Shown here: positions 35,901 to 47,700 of the stretch, one piece after another
How positions within the stretch are numbered: the first letter of the stretch is position 1
Layout: every line of letters begins with the position of its first letter
DNA from: Rotaria sordida
Lineage: Eukaryota; Rotifera; Eurotatoria; Philodinida; Philodinidae
Length of the DNA: 64,000 nt
Reading direction: 5' to 3'
NCBI GenBank assembly: GCA_905250125.1
Contig: CAJNOL010000824.1
Coordinates: forward strand, 37,087-101,086
Position numbers and translations under genes: made by a program
Notes under the pieces: model-generated
Databases searched by the model: none
Seen by the model: only the letters and a program-made list of their open reading frames with translations
What the model was told of the DNA's origin: nothing

Positions 35901-37854
35901 TACTGACTATTCACATATTTTTTTACTGATCATTTAAATGGTAATCATTAATAATTAGTAATGTTTAGAAAATACTTTTTGTCATACTATAGCCTAGTAA
36001 ATTTTGCATCGAACATTATATAGAAAAGTTTTATAATGATTATTTAACAGCGAAAAACTAATGAAATATAAAATGTGCTCTAAACTTTTGTCCATTGACA
36101 AAAGAGGTCCTTCAAGTAGAACCCATTGGGTCCAAGAATTTTTGGAGTCGGACTCGATGGACTCTACCTTTAAGTAGTGAATTACTTTTGAGTCGAGTCT
36201 ACATAATGCACATAGTCTCGAGTGAAAAGCAATGTATCAGTTGGAGAACTTTTCTCATGAAGTAAAACTATCAGTATGAAAAAAAAGTTATAAAACTAAA
36301 CCTATCATCTTTAAAAAATAAAAGGTATCTTAAATTTTTGTCCCCTTTTTTTAAATATTATTCTAAGTCAATAATTTATTAACTACTGATAACAATTTGC
36401 AATACATATGATGAACTCTTGTCTGTTTTTTCTCCTTATTCTCAATTAATCTTGAATATGAATAAAGTTTTCGTGACTTAATCTAGATTAAACTACTCTC
36501 AATATATTGCATGTATGATAATACAAATAATATTAACCTAATTTGGAAGGTTCAGATGAATTGATTGAATGTAAACTTTGTGTATCAGCTGCTGGTACAA
36601 TATCATTATTATTTAATGAAGAAAATGAAATATTATCACTAATTCCTTTTTGACTAGTATCATCTTGATAATTTGTATGAATTGTTGGCATTGGTAAATC
36701 TAAACTTGCAATCGATTGTGTTTCCGATGACAATGCTTTTATATCTGGTGGATATAAATTATTTTCATTAAAATCAATAGGAACAGTTACATGACCATCA
36801 TCTGTATTTTGTTCAAATGCTGTAAAATCAGCAAAATCTTCTTGTTGATAAGCCGGAGCAGGAGGAGGAGGTGGTTGTTGTCTTTGTTGAATTTGAAAAT
36901 GTGGTATAGGATATTCAGTTAAATGATATAATCGTTCATTCGAAAAAATTTGTCCATTACTGTTCTGTGCTAATGCAATAAGTGCTAATGCCATAAAAAG
37001 TTCTTCTTTAATTAAAGTTCCTGGTTGATGTAAATTAACTTGAGACCAAATTTGACTAAGTTGATCTTGTCTAAGACCAGATAAAAGAAGAATTGGATAT
37101 AAAACAGATGTTTGAATATTATTAGATATACATGATGCTTCAAATACTTGTTGATAAACAAGTGGAAGAAAGACAATTGGCTGTGAACACCAAGATGGAT
37201 AAACTATAATAAATAAAAATTTAGATTCTTTTTATATAAAATTCAATTAAAAAACAAAAAACAATTTCATTTTTTTTTACCAAATTTAGTAAATGATGAG
37301 GACTGTTCGTTGGAATGATGTAACATGGACGGTTGTTCTGAATTTATTGCTGGAATGTTTGAAATTTTTTCTTCTTGATTAAATACTCTAGTTAAGTCAT
37401 CATCAAATGCTATTTTCGACCAATCAGCTGCACCAGGAGCTGCTGTATGAGTTTGTTGAGGTTGAGAATGATGAATAACAGAATTATTTGTTAATTCTTA
37501 TAGAGAAAATATTATGATTATAATCAAACAACGCAAAAAAAAATCAATACCTGAAATTTGTAATACTGATTTTTTTACTTCTAAAATAAAACAATAAACA
37601 AAAAAAAAAAAAGGTTTAAAATTAGAAATATATTTTTTTTGTCTACCTTCTGTATTTTGTATTGTTGTTTTAGATTGTAATTTTAAATCAGAAAACATTG
37701 ATTGCATAAGTGAATCAACATCTGTAGGAGTATTTCCTTGTTTTTGTTGAAAACGACGTTTTTGTTCTAATTTTCGTCTAGCTAGTAATTCATCTTGATT
37801 ATTTGCTGAAGAAGAACTAGTAGGTGTATGAAATTGAGAATGAGATGAAGACAT
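32922..37854 (-). CDS. SYNRG: Synergin gamma (AP1 gamma-binding, EH-domain protein)
   Basis: Multi-exon gene, ATG at 37852-37854 and stop at 32922-32924. The N-terminal exon gives LARRKLEQKRRFQQKQ and a SLMQSMFSDLKLQ segment. A 30-nt exon at 37551-37580 follows. The EH domain spans exons near 36900-37205 (LYPILLLSGLRQDQLSQIW, TLIKEELFMALALIALAQ). The C-terminal exons hold the synergin cysteine motif CSICLLS...TFAGRLYHAPCANFYLN. Synergin gamma binds the AP1 gamma-ear and links the EH domain to clathrin traffic at the trans-Golgi network and endosomes. The roughly 3-kb intron 33557-36534 holds transposase debris (35343-35656) and an unrelated coding-like fragment (33644-34034). Central acidic/Phe motifs (DFADFTAFE) resemble adaptor-ear binding sites. 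Confidence 0.87.
33644..34034 (+). pseudogene. Coding-like fragment of unknown origin in synergin intron
   Basis: Two overlapping open frames on the plus strand (33644-33922 and 33819-34034) have less AT-biased, protein-like composition: SHRLENQKNFLNIIVAAATV, a hydrophobic segment, then KLNWQKNFLSIMEKELKD. They look like one membrane-protein-like sequence split by a frameshift near 33890. I do not recognise the family. It may be captured gene debris or chance. Confidence 0.3.
35343..35656 (+). pseudogene. SWIM zinc-finger transposase remnant (MULE-like)
   Basis: In the synergin intron. A short frame at about 35347-35454 (YIPPYDLQSITQADLNKYK) is followed by a shifted frame containing CNCPTLFKNYICKHTIVM, a SWIM zinc finger (CxCx(n)CxH), ending in a basic tail EKRKKR and a TAG at 35654-35656. 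SWIM fingers of this type end many Mutator-like transposases and related proteins. Stops and frameshifts upstream mark it as dead. The MULE assignment is inference from the SWIM motif alone. Confidence 0.5.
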
Positions 37855-38457
37855 CTATATTAAATAATCAAATCAATTGAGAAAACAAAAGAAAAAAAAA
37901 AAGAGGTAAGATTATTTACTTGTTGAAACATGTTCTTATCCAACGAAATTTTTTCGTCGTTGCTCATCAAAATCTAAAGTACAAATAATATCTTCATTGA
38001 TGATAATCGAAATGAGATTTCTATTTTTCGGTTGAATTGTATTAAATTAAATAAGTAAGCAATACGTTCTGATTTGATTAACCAATAAAGAAAGACTACA
38101 GGAACAAAATGCATATGTGAATTATGTCTAAAAATAGATTTGAATCTTTTGATTGGTTATTAATTTTTCACCAATGTTTTTTTTTCAAAATTTCCTCTGA
38201 CATTTGTGATTCAACATAACGTAAATAGATCAAAGAATAAAAAAGAAAAAAGAAAAAGAAAAGTTACGCCTCTGAAAATAGAAGTATATTTATGTCATTA
38301 AATTTTTTTTTATCTTTGTTTTCTTTCCTTTTTTCTTTTTCTGATATTTATAAACGAATGATCAAAACCAACTACAATAGAATATTAATCATCTAAACCA
38401 TATTAAAATTACTTTTTCTTTCCTTATATAAATAAATTCATTTGAACAGATAATAAA
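37855..38457. promoter_or_regulatory. Divergent promoter region, synergin gamma (-) and PPM1D-like (+)
   Basis: 603 bp between divergent start codons, AT-rich with T- and A-tracts. It should contain both promoters. No specific transcription-factor site was identified. Confidence 0.45.
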
Positions 38458-41400
38458 ATGAACAAAATGAACGATTGTGTTCAAGTTAATTTACGTATAA
38501 CGACAAACAGTAATCAAGGTAAAGATTATTCATTTTATTTCTTTATTCTATAATAAATAATTCGTTTGTTTTTCTTTATTAGGTGGTCGAAAATATATGG
38601 GCAAGATAAATTCTTTTTATTGATATAATAATAATAATCAAAGAATTTTTTTTTTTTTGTAGAAGATGCGTATGCAATTGCTCTTCAACGTTTAAATCCT
38701 TCAGATAAAGAAAGTCCAATATCTCTTGCTTATTTTGGTATATTCGATGGTCATGGTGGTAAAGAAGCAGCTGAATATGCACGACAAAGTTTATGTCAAC
38801 ATATTCTTGAACAAGATGATTTTTGGCCAAATACTTCCGATGAAAATCAAAATGATCAATTAATATTATCAGCTATTCGACAAGGTTTTCTTGCATGTCA
38901 TAATGATATGTGGAATCATGTTGAAAAATGGGCAAAAACATCATCCGGATTACCGAGTACTTCAGGTTAGATCAAATTTATTCGATAATAACGAATGAGC
39001 CAAAAGTTTTTCAACAAAATATTTGTTTATTTTTGGTTTCGTTGAGAATANNNNNNNNNNNNNNNNNNNNNNNNNNNNNNNNNNNNNNNNNNNNNNNNNN
39101 NNNNNNNNNNNNNNNNNNNNNNNNNNNNNNNNNNNNNNNNNNNNNNNNNNATAGAAATTTCTGCAATTACTAGAATTTCCAGATAATTACCGGAATTACC
39201 AAAAATTCTTCTATTTTTTGTGGATAGGGCTCCTTAAATCTACATCTATCTTATTATATCGTATAGATATAATTTGAGAATTATAGAAATTTCTTGGTAA
39301 TTTCGTCCGCATGTGCTGGTATTTTTCGTAATTACTGATAAATGTCCTTTTGTGGATTTGGCATTTACGGAAATTATCTGCTAATTTCGTTCTCTAGTAT
39401 GAGTAATTACTGAAGTTTCCAAAAAGTTTGTTTTCTGTGTTGAAGGTAATTTCCGAAATTTCTAGGAAATTTCTTTATTTGTGTTTATGTTTGTTTTTGA
39501 ATAGGATTGAGCGGAACACCTCTTTACAAAATTTTATATTGAACTATGCTGTGGCTTTTACCTAAGTGCAATTACAGACACTTTGTTCAGAGCTTCTTTC
39601 TGTACAAAACGCCTTTTCGTCAAAAATGAGGATTTAAGAGAAACGAAAATCGAAGTGATCTGTATAAAAACTCCAATAGTACATATTGTAGGGTAGTTTC
39701 TGTTCTACAAGCTGATATATCAATAAAGATTCCAACATTTATTTTTAAGTCGCGATAGTAAAAGTACTAAAGTGTACGAAAAAATTTTTCGTCCAAACTA
39801 ATAATCATCTCATTATAATTCATAGCTGTTGACTTCTCGGAAGTACTTTCAAGGCAGTAAAAAAATAAATAAATGTTTTCTTTCAAAACTTTCAGCCTCT
39901 CCGTTATCAAAAAACAAAAAAATTAGTGTTTTTGTTTTTAGGTTGTACAGCAAGTGTTGCATTTGTTCGTGGAAATAAATTATATATTGGTCATGTTGGT
40001 GATTCAGCTATTGTCTTAGGTGAAGGTGAAACCTTATATAAACCATGGTTACCCAATCGTCTAACACGTGATCATAAACCTGAAGATCCACTTGAATTAA
40101 AACGTATACGTGAAAGTGGTGGAAATGTTCTTTGTAAAGCTGGTGTTCATCGTGTTGTTTGGAATAGACAAAAAAGCACAACAACATCATCACATCAATA
40201 TCGTCATCGACATCAACATTCAATAACAACAACAACGACAACAGCAGGAACAACAATTGAATATGAACAAATACCATTTTTAGCTGTTTCACGAGCATTA
40301 GGAGATTTATGGAGTTTAAATACAAATACAAATCTTTATTCTGTTTCACCTGAACCTGAATTAACTGTTATTGAAATTGATCCAAATAAACATCGATGTT
40401 TAATATTAGCAAGTGATGGTCTTTGGAATATGATAACACCAGAAGCAGCTGTAGAAATTGTTCGAAACTGTGATGTTAAAACAGAAGAAATGATTCTTAA
40501 ATCAGAAGTTTGTTTTTTTTTTGTCTATTAAAAATTCAGTTACAAAAAAAAAAGTTACTTTCATAGGATGATGATCATCGACCATTTCGTAATCCATCTC
40601 ATGAACTTGTACAAAAAGCTTTAACATTATGGCGTGAACGAATGTTACGTTCTGATAATATAACTTGTGTTACAGTTATGCTTGATCCACCTGGACCACC
40701 ATTTAGTGATTGTATTGTTAAAAAGAAAAAAGAAAGATCAACCTATTCTATGTCATCATGTATATATTAATATACAAGATTTTTGTTTTTATTTGTTTTA
40801 TAAATATTTTTTCTTTCAGCAACAAATTCAGTTTGTTCAGATGATACAATTGAATTAGATCATCCATCACCACTCACTCCAACAACAATGGCTATAACAA
40901 CACCTCAACGACGTAAACCTGCTTTAGAACGTAAAGAACATATTCTAACACCAATATCAAATGGACCAACACCTGTGCGGGTACGTTTTTCTTTTTCATT
41001 TACTTATGATTCTATATCCCATGAAAGAGAAAAGAATAATAATGACGTCATTTTTAAGTTTGATGGAGATTTTTTAGATAAAAGAAAAAATAACATAACA
41101 GAAAAACTAAACAAATAAGAAAGAAAATTTTTTCATAAGATTGGAAAAATTTTATCTATTTGAAATAGTTCTCAGACATGTCGATTATAGTTTCATCTAT
41201 TTTAATTTTTTGAGTATTGACACTTATATATGAAAATATGTTAAGAATCGAAGAAGAAAAAAATCAAATGAGAAATAAAGAAGATGCATTTTTTTTTCTG
41301 TTTTAAATTTTCTTATGTTTGATGATGATAAATTGATTTTAAACGAGAAATAAAACTTAAGCTAATTTAGTTTCAAAACACAGTTGACATTGTCATTTCG

Positions 41401-42992
41401 TATATGATTCATGATATTATAGATTTAAAAAGATTAGTTATTATGATGATTATAGTTATATTTATTAGGTTTAATTATAGACTTAATGTTGATTTCGAAG
41501 TTCTTCTCTTTGAATTTCACAAAACTGCAGATCTCTAGCTGTTGTTCTTGTCAAGTTATTGAACTTGTATCAATCCCTTTTTAATTTTGATTATTTGTAT
41601 CATTCAAATATTGTATTCTTACTATCATCCTCGCGATAGTAAATTTCAAATTTTTGATGTAACTATTTTTAGAATGATAGAATTCAAGAGAAAAGATAAT
41701 TATATTTATATGAGCTCAAATTCCTAGGAACTTTACTAAATTTTTAGAAATTTTTAGTAACTTCGATACGTAGATCTCATAACTTTTACCAATATGAGAG
41801 CTGCTATCTGATGAAAATAAACTTATATTTTCATAAATTCTTAAATCTTAGAGACTATCTACAATGTGATAGTGAAAATCGTGCATGTCAATAATAGATA
41901 TAAACATGATATTCTTCTCATTTGATTAATACTTATAATTTACATTAAAAGATGACTTCAGCTAATGCTTAGTATTATAATAATAAATTTTAAATAAATA
42001 TTTAGACTCCAAAACGTCCAGCATCGGATGATGTGTCAACATTAATTGTTGATAGTCCACGTCGTAAATTAATAAAAACAAATCAACAAAAAGAAAATGG
42101 TCGAACATCTCCTACAACAAATGGAAATTTTACTGAATCAGAAATGATATCTTCTCTTCCATCATCATCATCATCAACAAATACTGAAGATGATGAACAA
42201 GAATTGCTAAGGCTTACTGAACAAACACCAAAATTATCCATGTTGGATGATGACGATGATGATGATAGTGATGATTTAACTCGAAAAGTTGAACAATGTC
42301 TGCGTCATAACAGTGAACAACCATTAGAAGATCATTTTATGGAAATTGATCAACCTTCACAAGGTAAAAAAAAAAACAAGAAGTTTTATGTTTTTTTTTA
42401 TTTAAATTAATTAAAATAAAATTTTTTTTTAGATTTATCAAATGAAAATTCGAAAGAAAAATCTAATCGTCGTCGTTCACATTTTCGTCGTTTTTCTTTA
42501 TCAAAAACTTTTCATAATTCATCATCAAATGAAGAAGAATTAGAAAAACCATCTCGTTTACATCGAACACGTTCAGTTTCAACAACAATACCAATAAATA
42601 ATGAAATAAAATCTAAAATAAATTTATCACGTCGACGAAAATCATATAGTAGTACAGGTTTAACAATTGATTCGAATAATATTCAAATAGATAAATTAAA
42701 TAATAGTGATAAAAATTTAACAACAAATAATCTTGAAAAAGTAAATTAAATTTTATTTTATTTTTTTTTTATATGATCATTGAGGTTTTCTTTTTTTGTT
42801 ATTTTAAAATAGAAATCAACTTCATCAAAAATAAAATCTTCGTTGTCAAATTTTGTTATTCCAACATCAAAACAATCATTTGCAAATCGTGTTAAACGAG
42901 CCTTTTCACGTCCGCATCGAGCTTCACCATCATCACGTCGTCTTATTCATTCCATTGTTTCAACATCATCATCATCATCATCAACTTCATAA
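38458..42992 (+). CDS. PPM1D: PP2C-family protein phosphatase, PPM1D/Wip1-like
   Basis: Nine exons rebuilt with consistent frame (38458-38518, 38583-38600, 38663-38965, 39942-40507, 40567-40759, 40820-40980, 42006-42363, 42433-42740, 42813-42992), predicting 715 aa. PP2C motifs are QGGRKYMEDAYAIAL, YFGIFDGHGGKEAAEYAR, GLPSTSGCTASVAFVRG, HVGDSAIV, TRDHKPEDPLE, SRALGDLWS and LASDGLWNMI, supplying the metal-binding aspartates. The order and the HRVVWN and LAVSRALGDLW segments match PPM1D best. A long C-terminal tail is acidic, then Arg/Ser-rich. PPM1D dephosphorylates stress and DNA-damage kinases and their targets. The 38601-38662 intron begins with GC. The 38966-39941 intron includes the assembly gap and a dispersed repeat; the 40981-42005 intron shows nothing recognisable. 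Confidence 0.88.
39051..39150. other. Assembly gap (100 N)
   Basis: Exactly 100 N bases inside the PPM1D-like intron, so a placeholder of unknown true length. The right flank (39151-39480) is a degenerate repeat rich in GGTAATTTC/GAAATTACC and GAAATTTC words, a likely reason the assembly broke. Confidence 0.98.
39151..39480. repeat. Degenerate short-period repeat beside the gap
   Basis: Recurring variants of AATTACCGGAATTACC, GGTAATTTC and GAAATTTC over about 330 bp, many of them self-complementary. It appears to be an old satellite or minisatellite that probably continues into the unassembled bases. Confidence 0.5.
39500..39870. repeat. Dispersed repeat, copy 2 (also at 14590-14890)
   Basis: Non-coding block in the phosphatase intron sharing ordered motifs with 14590-14890, including TTGTAGGGTAG and CTACAAGCTGATATAT, and ending near TCCAAACTA. 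Old diverged copies of one element. Confidence 0.6.
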
Positions 42993-44736
42993 TAATTAAT
43001 GAAAACATTTGATTTTATTCGTTTATCAGATGTCATATACATATATATATATATATACATAATTTTCATTTGTACCGTTTTTTTTTGTCTCAGTATCTCT
43101 CTGTGTCCGTAAAATTTATGAAAGAAAAGAAAAATTTATATTCATTTGTAAATAGGCGAGAGAAAAATTTTGTTCAGTTATTTTGTGAATATTATATTAT
43201 ATATTTGAATATCTGTGTTTGTGTGTGTGTGTGTCTTTGACAAAGTCTAAATGTTCATATGTGTTCTTTTGTTTGTTTGTTTGTTATACTTCTTTTTTTT
43301 TCTCAGGTATTGTGACTCCAATGAAGATAGCCAATTCAGATTTTGTTATTATATATTGCTTTGTTTTTCTTTGTGTTCTTTTTGTCCCGTTTCTCCTTTT
43401 GTATTATTCATTATATATACAGTAGTTAATCATAGAATTGAGACAATTTCATTAAAAAAAAAATATCAATCGCTTTGTTTAATTGCTCTTTTTTTCTTGT
43501 TTTCTTTTCTATTAGTGAATACGAAACCTAGCAATGAAATTAAAGTTTCTTTTCTTTTGATTTATTTCTAGATTATGAAAATAATTTTATTGATGAATTT
43601 TGATTTTTATTATAAAAACATCTGTCAGTGTAATCTATCAAGGGTTAAATTAGGAAACATGATATGATTACCATGGTCTATGACAAGGGTAGGGAAGGGA
43701 TGCGCTATTAACATGTCTGAAAATATTGGACTCGATGGGCTCTAGTCGTTTGAGAAAAACGTAGAGTGCGCTAGCCATCGAATACAAAAAAAAACGGAAA
43801 GAAGTATCTCATATCTTCGTGGCGACTATCTATTTCGATTAAAAAATTTAATTGAGAGTATCAAAGTACAATTCGACTGGGTCTGGGTCCGAAAATTTTA
43901 GACCCGACGAGTAAGTTCTAACTTACATTCATCGTCACGCACCCATTTTCAATGTTCCTGCAGAATACTTTAAAACTAACATATTATGCTAGGAATTGTC
44001 CTAGCATCATATATCGAGAGGTCCAAATTTTCTACTCTTATACTTCAACACTCTTTTTACATGATCTTCTACGAAAATGAGCATTTAGTACACTCCAAAT
44101 GAGACAGTATAACTATGAATCCTAACAAGTTTTTTTTTAATTTGAATTAGTGATTTACGAGGTGGTCTTCTCAGATATCGCTTCCAATGTCAATGATTTT
44201 TTCGTCTATAGATACTACATAGTTTTCTAATAAAAACTCTAAAAGGATTTTGGTTTCTATTGTTATTTAATTAAGCTATCGAATTTTTCATATGTCTATT
44301 TTCTAGACCTTAGACTTTCGGAAAACTCGTATTTCAGAATTTTGATCTGAAGCTTTACTCTTATAAAGAACTTAACTAGATTAACTTCCATAAGAAAATT
44401 CAAAAGTTTTTAACAAAGTCTCTTCGGGATATGAAGCTGTCAAAAAATGCGTGTTGTGTACACTATGCACGGAAAAGGATCTATATCTTGAAAGTCTCAT
44501 ATCTCGAAGAGACTTTATTTAAAAGCTTTGAATTTTTTTTAAGCAAATTAGTCTAGTTGAGTTCTCTATATGTGCAAAGTTTTAAATCAAAATTCGAAAT
44601 AATGATTAATTTATAAGAAAGATTTTTGTGTTATCGTTACAATTTTAAGTGAGATATTCTAAAAAAATTATATAATATTTCAATTTCTAATTAACATATG
44701 ACATGAATCAAATTAACCATGGATTTTTTTTTTCAG
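42993..44736. other. Intergenic region between PPM1D-like and Miro genes
   Basis: 1.74 kb. The first part is probable 3' UTR, with TA-rich and (TG)n stretches at 43214-43234. The right part holds an inverted-repeat element at 44333-44605. No coding sequence was recognised. Confidence 0.5.
44333..44605. mobile_element. Inverted-repeat element upstream of Miro
   Basis: Left arm 44333-44440 (CAGAATTTTGATCTGAAGC, AGAACTTAACTAGATTAA, AAAGTCTCTTCGGGATATGA) has its reverse complement at 44495-44605 (TCATATCTCGAAGAGACTTT, TTAGTCTAGTTGAGTTCTC, TCAAAATTCGAAAT). A MITE-like palindrome ending about 130 bp upstream of the Miro start, so it may lie in the promoter or an outron. Confidence 0.7.
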
Positions 44737-47700
44737 ATGGATTTATCTGAAATTCGTATTCTTCTATTAGGCGATGATAATGTTGGTCGAACATCGTTAA
44801 TTTATTCTCTTGTTAGTGAAGATGTAGTTCCATCTTCTTCAAATTTAAATTTAACGGGTGATTCACTTCGTCCAACAACAGATGATATTTCAATACCACC
44901 TGAAGTAACTCGAGCACGTGTTCCAACTGTTATTATGGATTATTGTGGTCGTCAACCAATGTCACCCGATGAAATCGATGATTTACTTTTACCAATGGAA
45001 TGTCCATCACCAAATCCTCTTCTTCAATCATCTCGTTCTCTTTATTCATGTATTCGTCAAGCACATGTTATATGTCTTGTATATGCATTCGATAGTCGTG
45101 AATCTCGTGATCGTTTATTAACTGTTTGGCTTCCATTAATTGATCGTAGTGCAACAACAATTCCAATAATACTTGTTGCTAATAAATGTGATTTAATTGA
45201 TGAAAATAATGATAATAAAAATGATATTAATCATGAAAATCGTGAATTTTTTCGTTTAACAATGTTAAAATATTCACGTATTGAAGCATGTATTGAAACA
45301 TCAACACGAACAATGAAAAATATATCAGAATTATTTTATTCAGCACAAAAATGTGTTTTATATCCAATAAATTATTTACAAGAACAAAATAAATTAACAA
45401 AACGTTTTAAACAATGTTTAAAACGAATATTTACAATAGCTGATCAAGATAATGATCAATTATTAAATGATTTTGAATTAACAACATTACAAGATTATTG
45501 TTTTGGAAAAATTCAAACAAATGATCAAAAAACAACAATTGAACAATTAAAAAAAGAAATTAAACGAAGAACAGTACATGGTATTAAAATTATTAATGAT
45601 CAAACAGGTTTAACAACAACAGCATTAACATATCAAGGTTTTGAATGTTTATTTGAATTATATTTAAATAAAGGAAAATATGAAACTATTTATACAACAT
45701 TAGAACGATTTAGTTATAATAGAAAACTTGAATTATGTGTGCCAAATGCTCCTGATGGTAAATTTCTATTTTATTTATTTATTTTATTGATAATACGTTA
45801 AAAACATTCTTTTAACGGGTTGGGTAGAGAGGTTCAGCGAAAAACTAAAATATAAGAAAAACATAACACTTTTCTATTAAAATATTCGATAATGATTGAA
45901 TTTTGAACTTTTTTTACCAATGTTTATTGTATATAACAAAAGTAAATCTTTATTCATTATGTAACCCATGTGTAGAAAGTCTTTATGCAATATATCTGAT
46001 CAATTTTCGTCTACTTCTTATAAGTCACTAGAGTGAGTCAAAAGTAATTAACTAGAATAAGAATTTCATACTCTTTCTAATCATATATCCATAATTTTTC
46101 TGTAGCTTAAAGTTAGTTCATTGAGAAAAAAATCTTTAATAGAGGTCAAAAAAAAAGCGTCTATACAGAATTTTATATGTACTTCACTTTTCTATTTTAC
46201 TCAAAATTGCCTCAAACTAAACTATAAGAAGGTGTTTTTATAAATCAGTTTGCAGAACTAGACTTGCTTTATAAAATAATAGATGAACTTCTCTTTTTGC
46301 ATATCGATACAAACGATTGAAATCTATTGCGCTCGAAATACAAAAAATTCGAAAGAAACAATTTTTTTTGAAAAATACCGTTTAGTGTGATGAGTAACTG
46401 TTCGAAAAATGTTTATAGATTTCGATTCTTTTTTTTTTGATAGAAAATCAAGCTCTACAACGCTGGAAAGTCAAAACTATCCCAAAATCTCGTCTAGAGA
46501 GGCTATAAATGATAGAAAAAAGCCTGTTTTGCTTACGAGGAAATCATCAAAACTGATATCCGCTGTTTGAACTTATATGAAGCCAACAAATACGTTCTAG
46601 TAAGGCTAGGATTCGTTCCCTTGAGTCTTTGAAGTCAAATTAGGATTGTTTTACTGAACTTTTAATTCACATGTCAATACATATAGAAAAATTAAAAAGC
46701 AGAACTTTGACGTAGAATTTTTGTCGATAGATAACTGTAATGTTGCATAAAATATTCTAAAAGTTTCAGTCTAAAAGAATGTTTTTTTTTTTTGTCGACT
46801 TATTGTATTTTCAAGTAAACTTGATTTTTGTATCATGGCTGTGACAAACGATTATTTTTTGGAAATTAAATATCTCGACAAAAGAACATTCTTTTTTGAC
46901 TGAAAACTTTCAGGATATTCTATAGATCATTAAATTTATCAATGAACAAAATATTACGTTGAAATTCTGTTCTTTTTTGGTGCATTTAGATAGTTTTTCT
47001 CGTTAGAGCAAATAGTATTTTGATCTATTTAATTATTTGTTTACAGCTTACCAGCTCTGAATAAAAAAACATTTGTGAGTATACATTTTGAAAGAACATC
47101 AAATTCTGTTTGTAATTGATTGCTTTTAATCCTCTTCAATGGTATTCGAATGTCGGAAAAACATAGTTACCAATACTTTTTTATTCTGCGTTTTCTACGA
47201 ACGTGTCCTTTCAAGTTATCATCAATGATTTGTTTTCAATGGACTAATTTTATACTAGAAAAACAAACTCTAGATATACCGTTACAAAGAACATGAAATT
47301 CTGATTCTAATTTCTCTTCAGTGACTTATAATTACACAAAAATTGACTAGACATATTGTACAAAAATTTGTTACACGTAAATCAAGTATTTTAACTTTTT
47401 TTATTCTCCGTACAATTGTTTTTTTTTCTAATCTTTACTAATATAAGAAAAATATCGGAGAACTTAACTAAATCTCAAAGTTTTGTATATAGATAAAATA
47501 TGATTTTTGTTTGTATTAGATCTTACCGGTGAATTATCACCATCAGCAGTTGATTATTTAACACGATTATTTCGTCGTTTTGATAGTGATAATGATTCAT
47601 GTCTTACATTAAATGAATTAAATCAATTATTTGAATCTTTAATTGATATAATTCCTCCAATATCTTCATCTTTATCAAATATAAAACATTGTATTTATCT

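Noticed and set aside
40888..41118. Independent ORF near the phosphatase exon 40820-40980
   Set aside because: Its first half is phosphatase exon 6; the rest is read-through into the intron after the GTACG donor.
43219..43571. Hydrophobic ORFs downstream of PPM1D
   Set aside because: Composed of T-rich 3' UTR with a (TG)n run; the poly-Phe/Val/Cys composition is that of low-complexity DNA.
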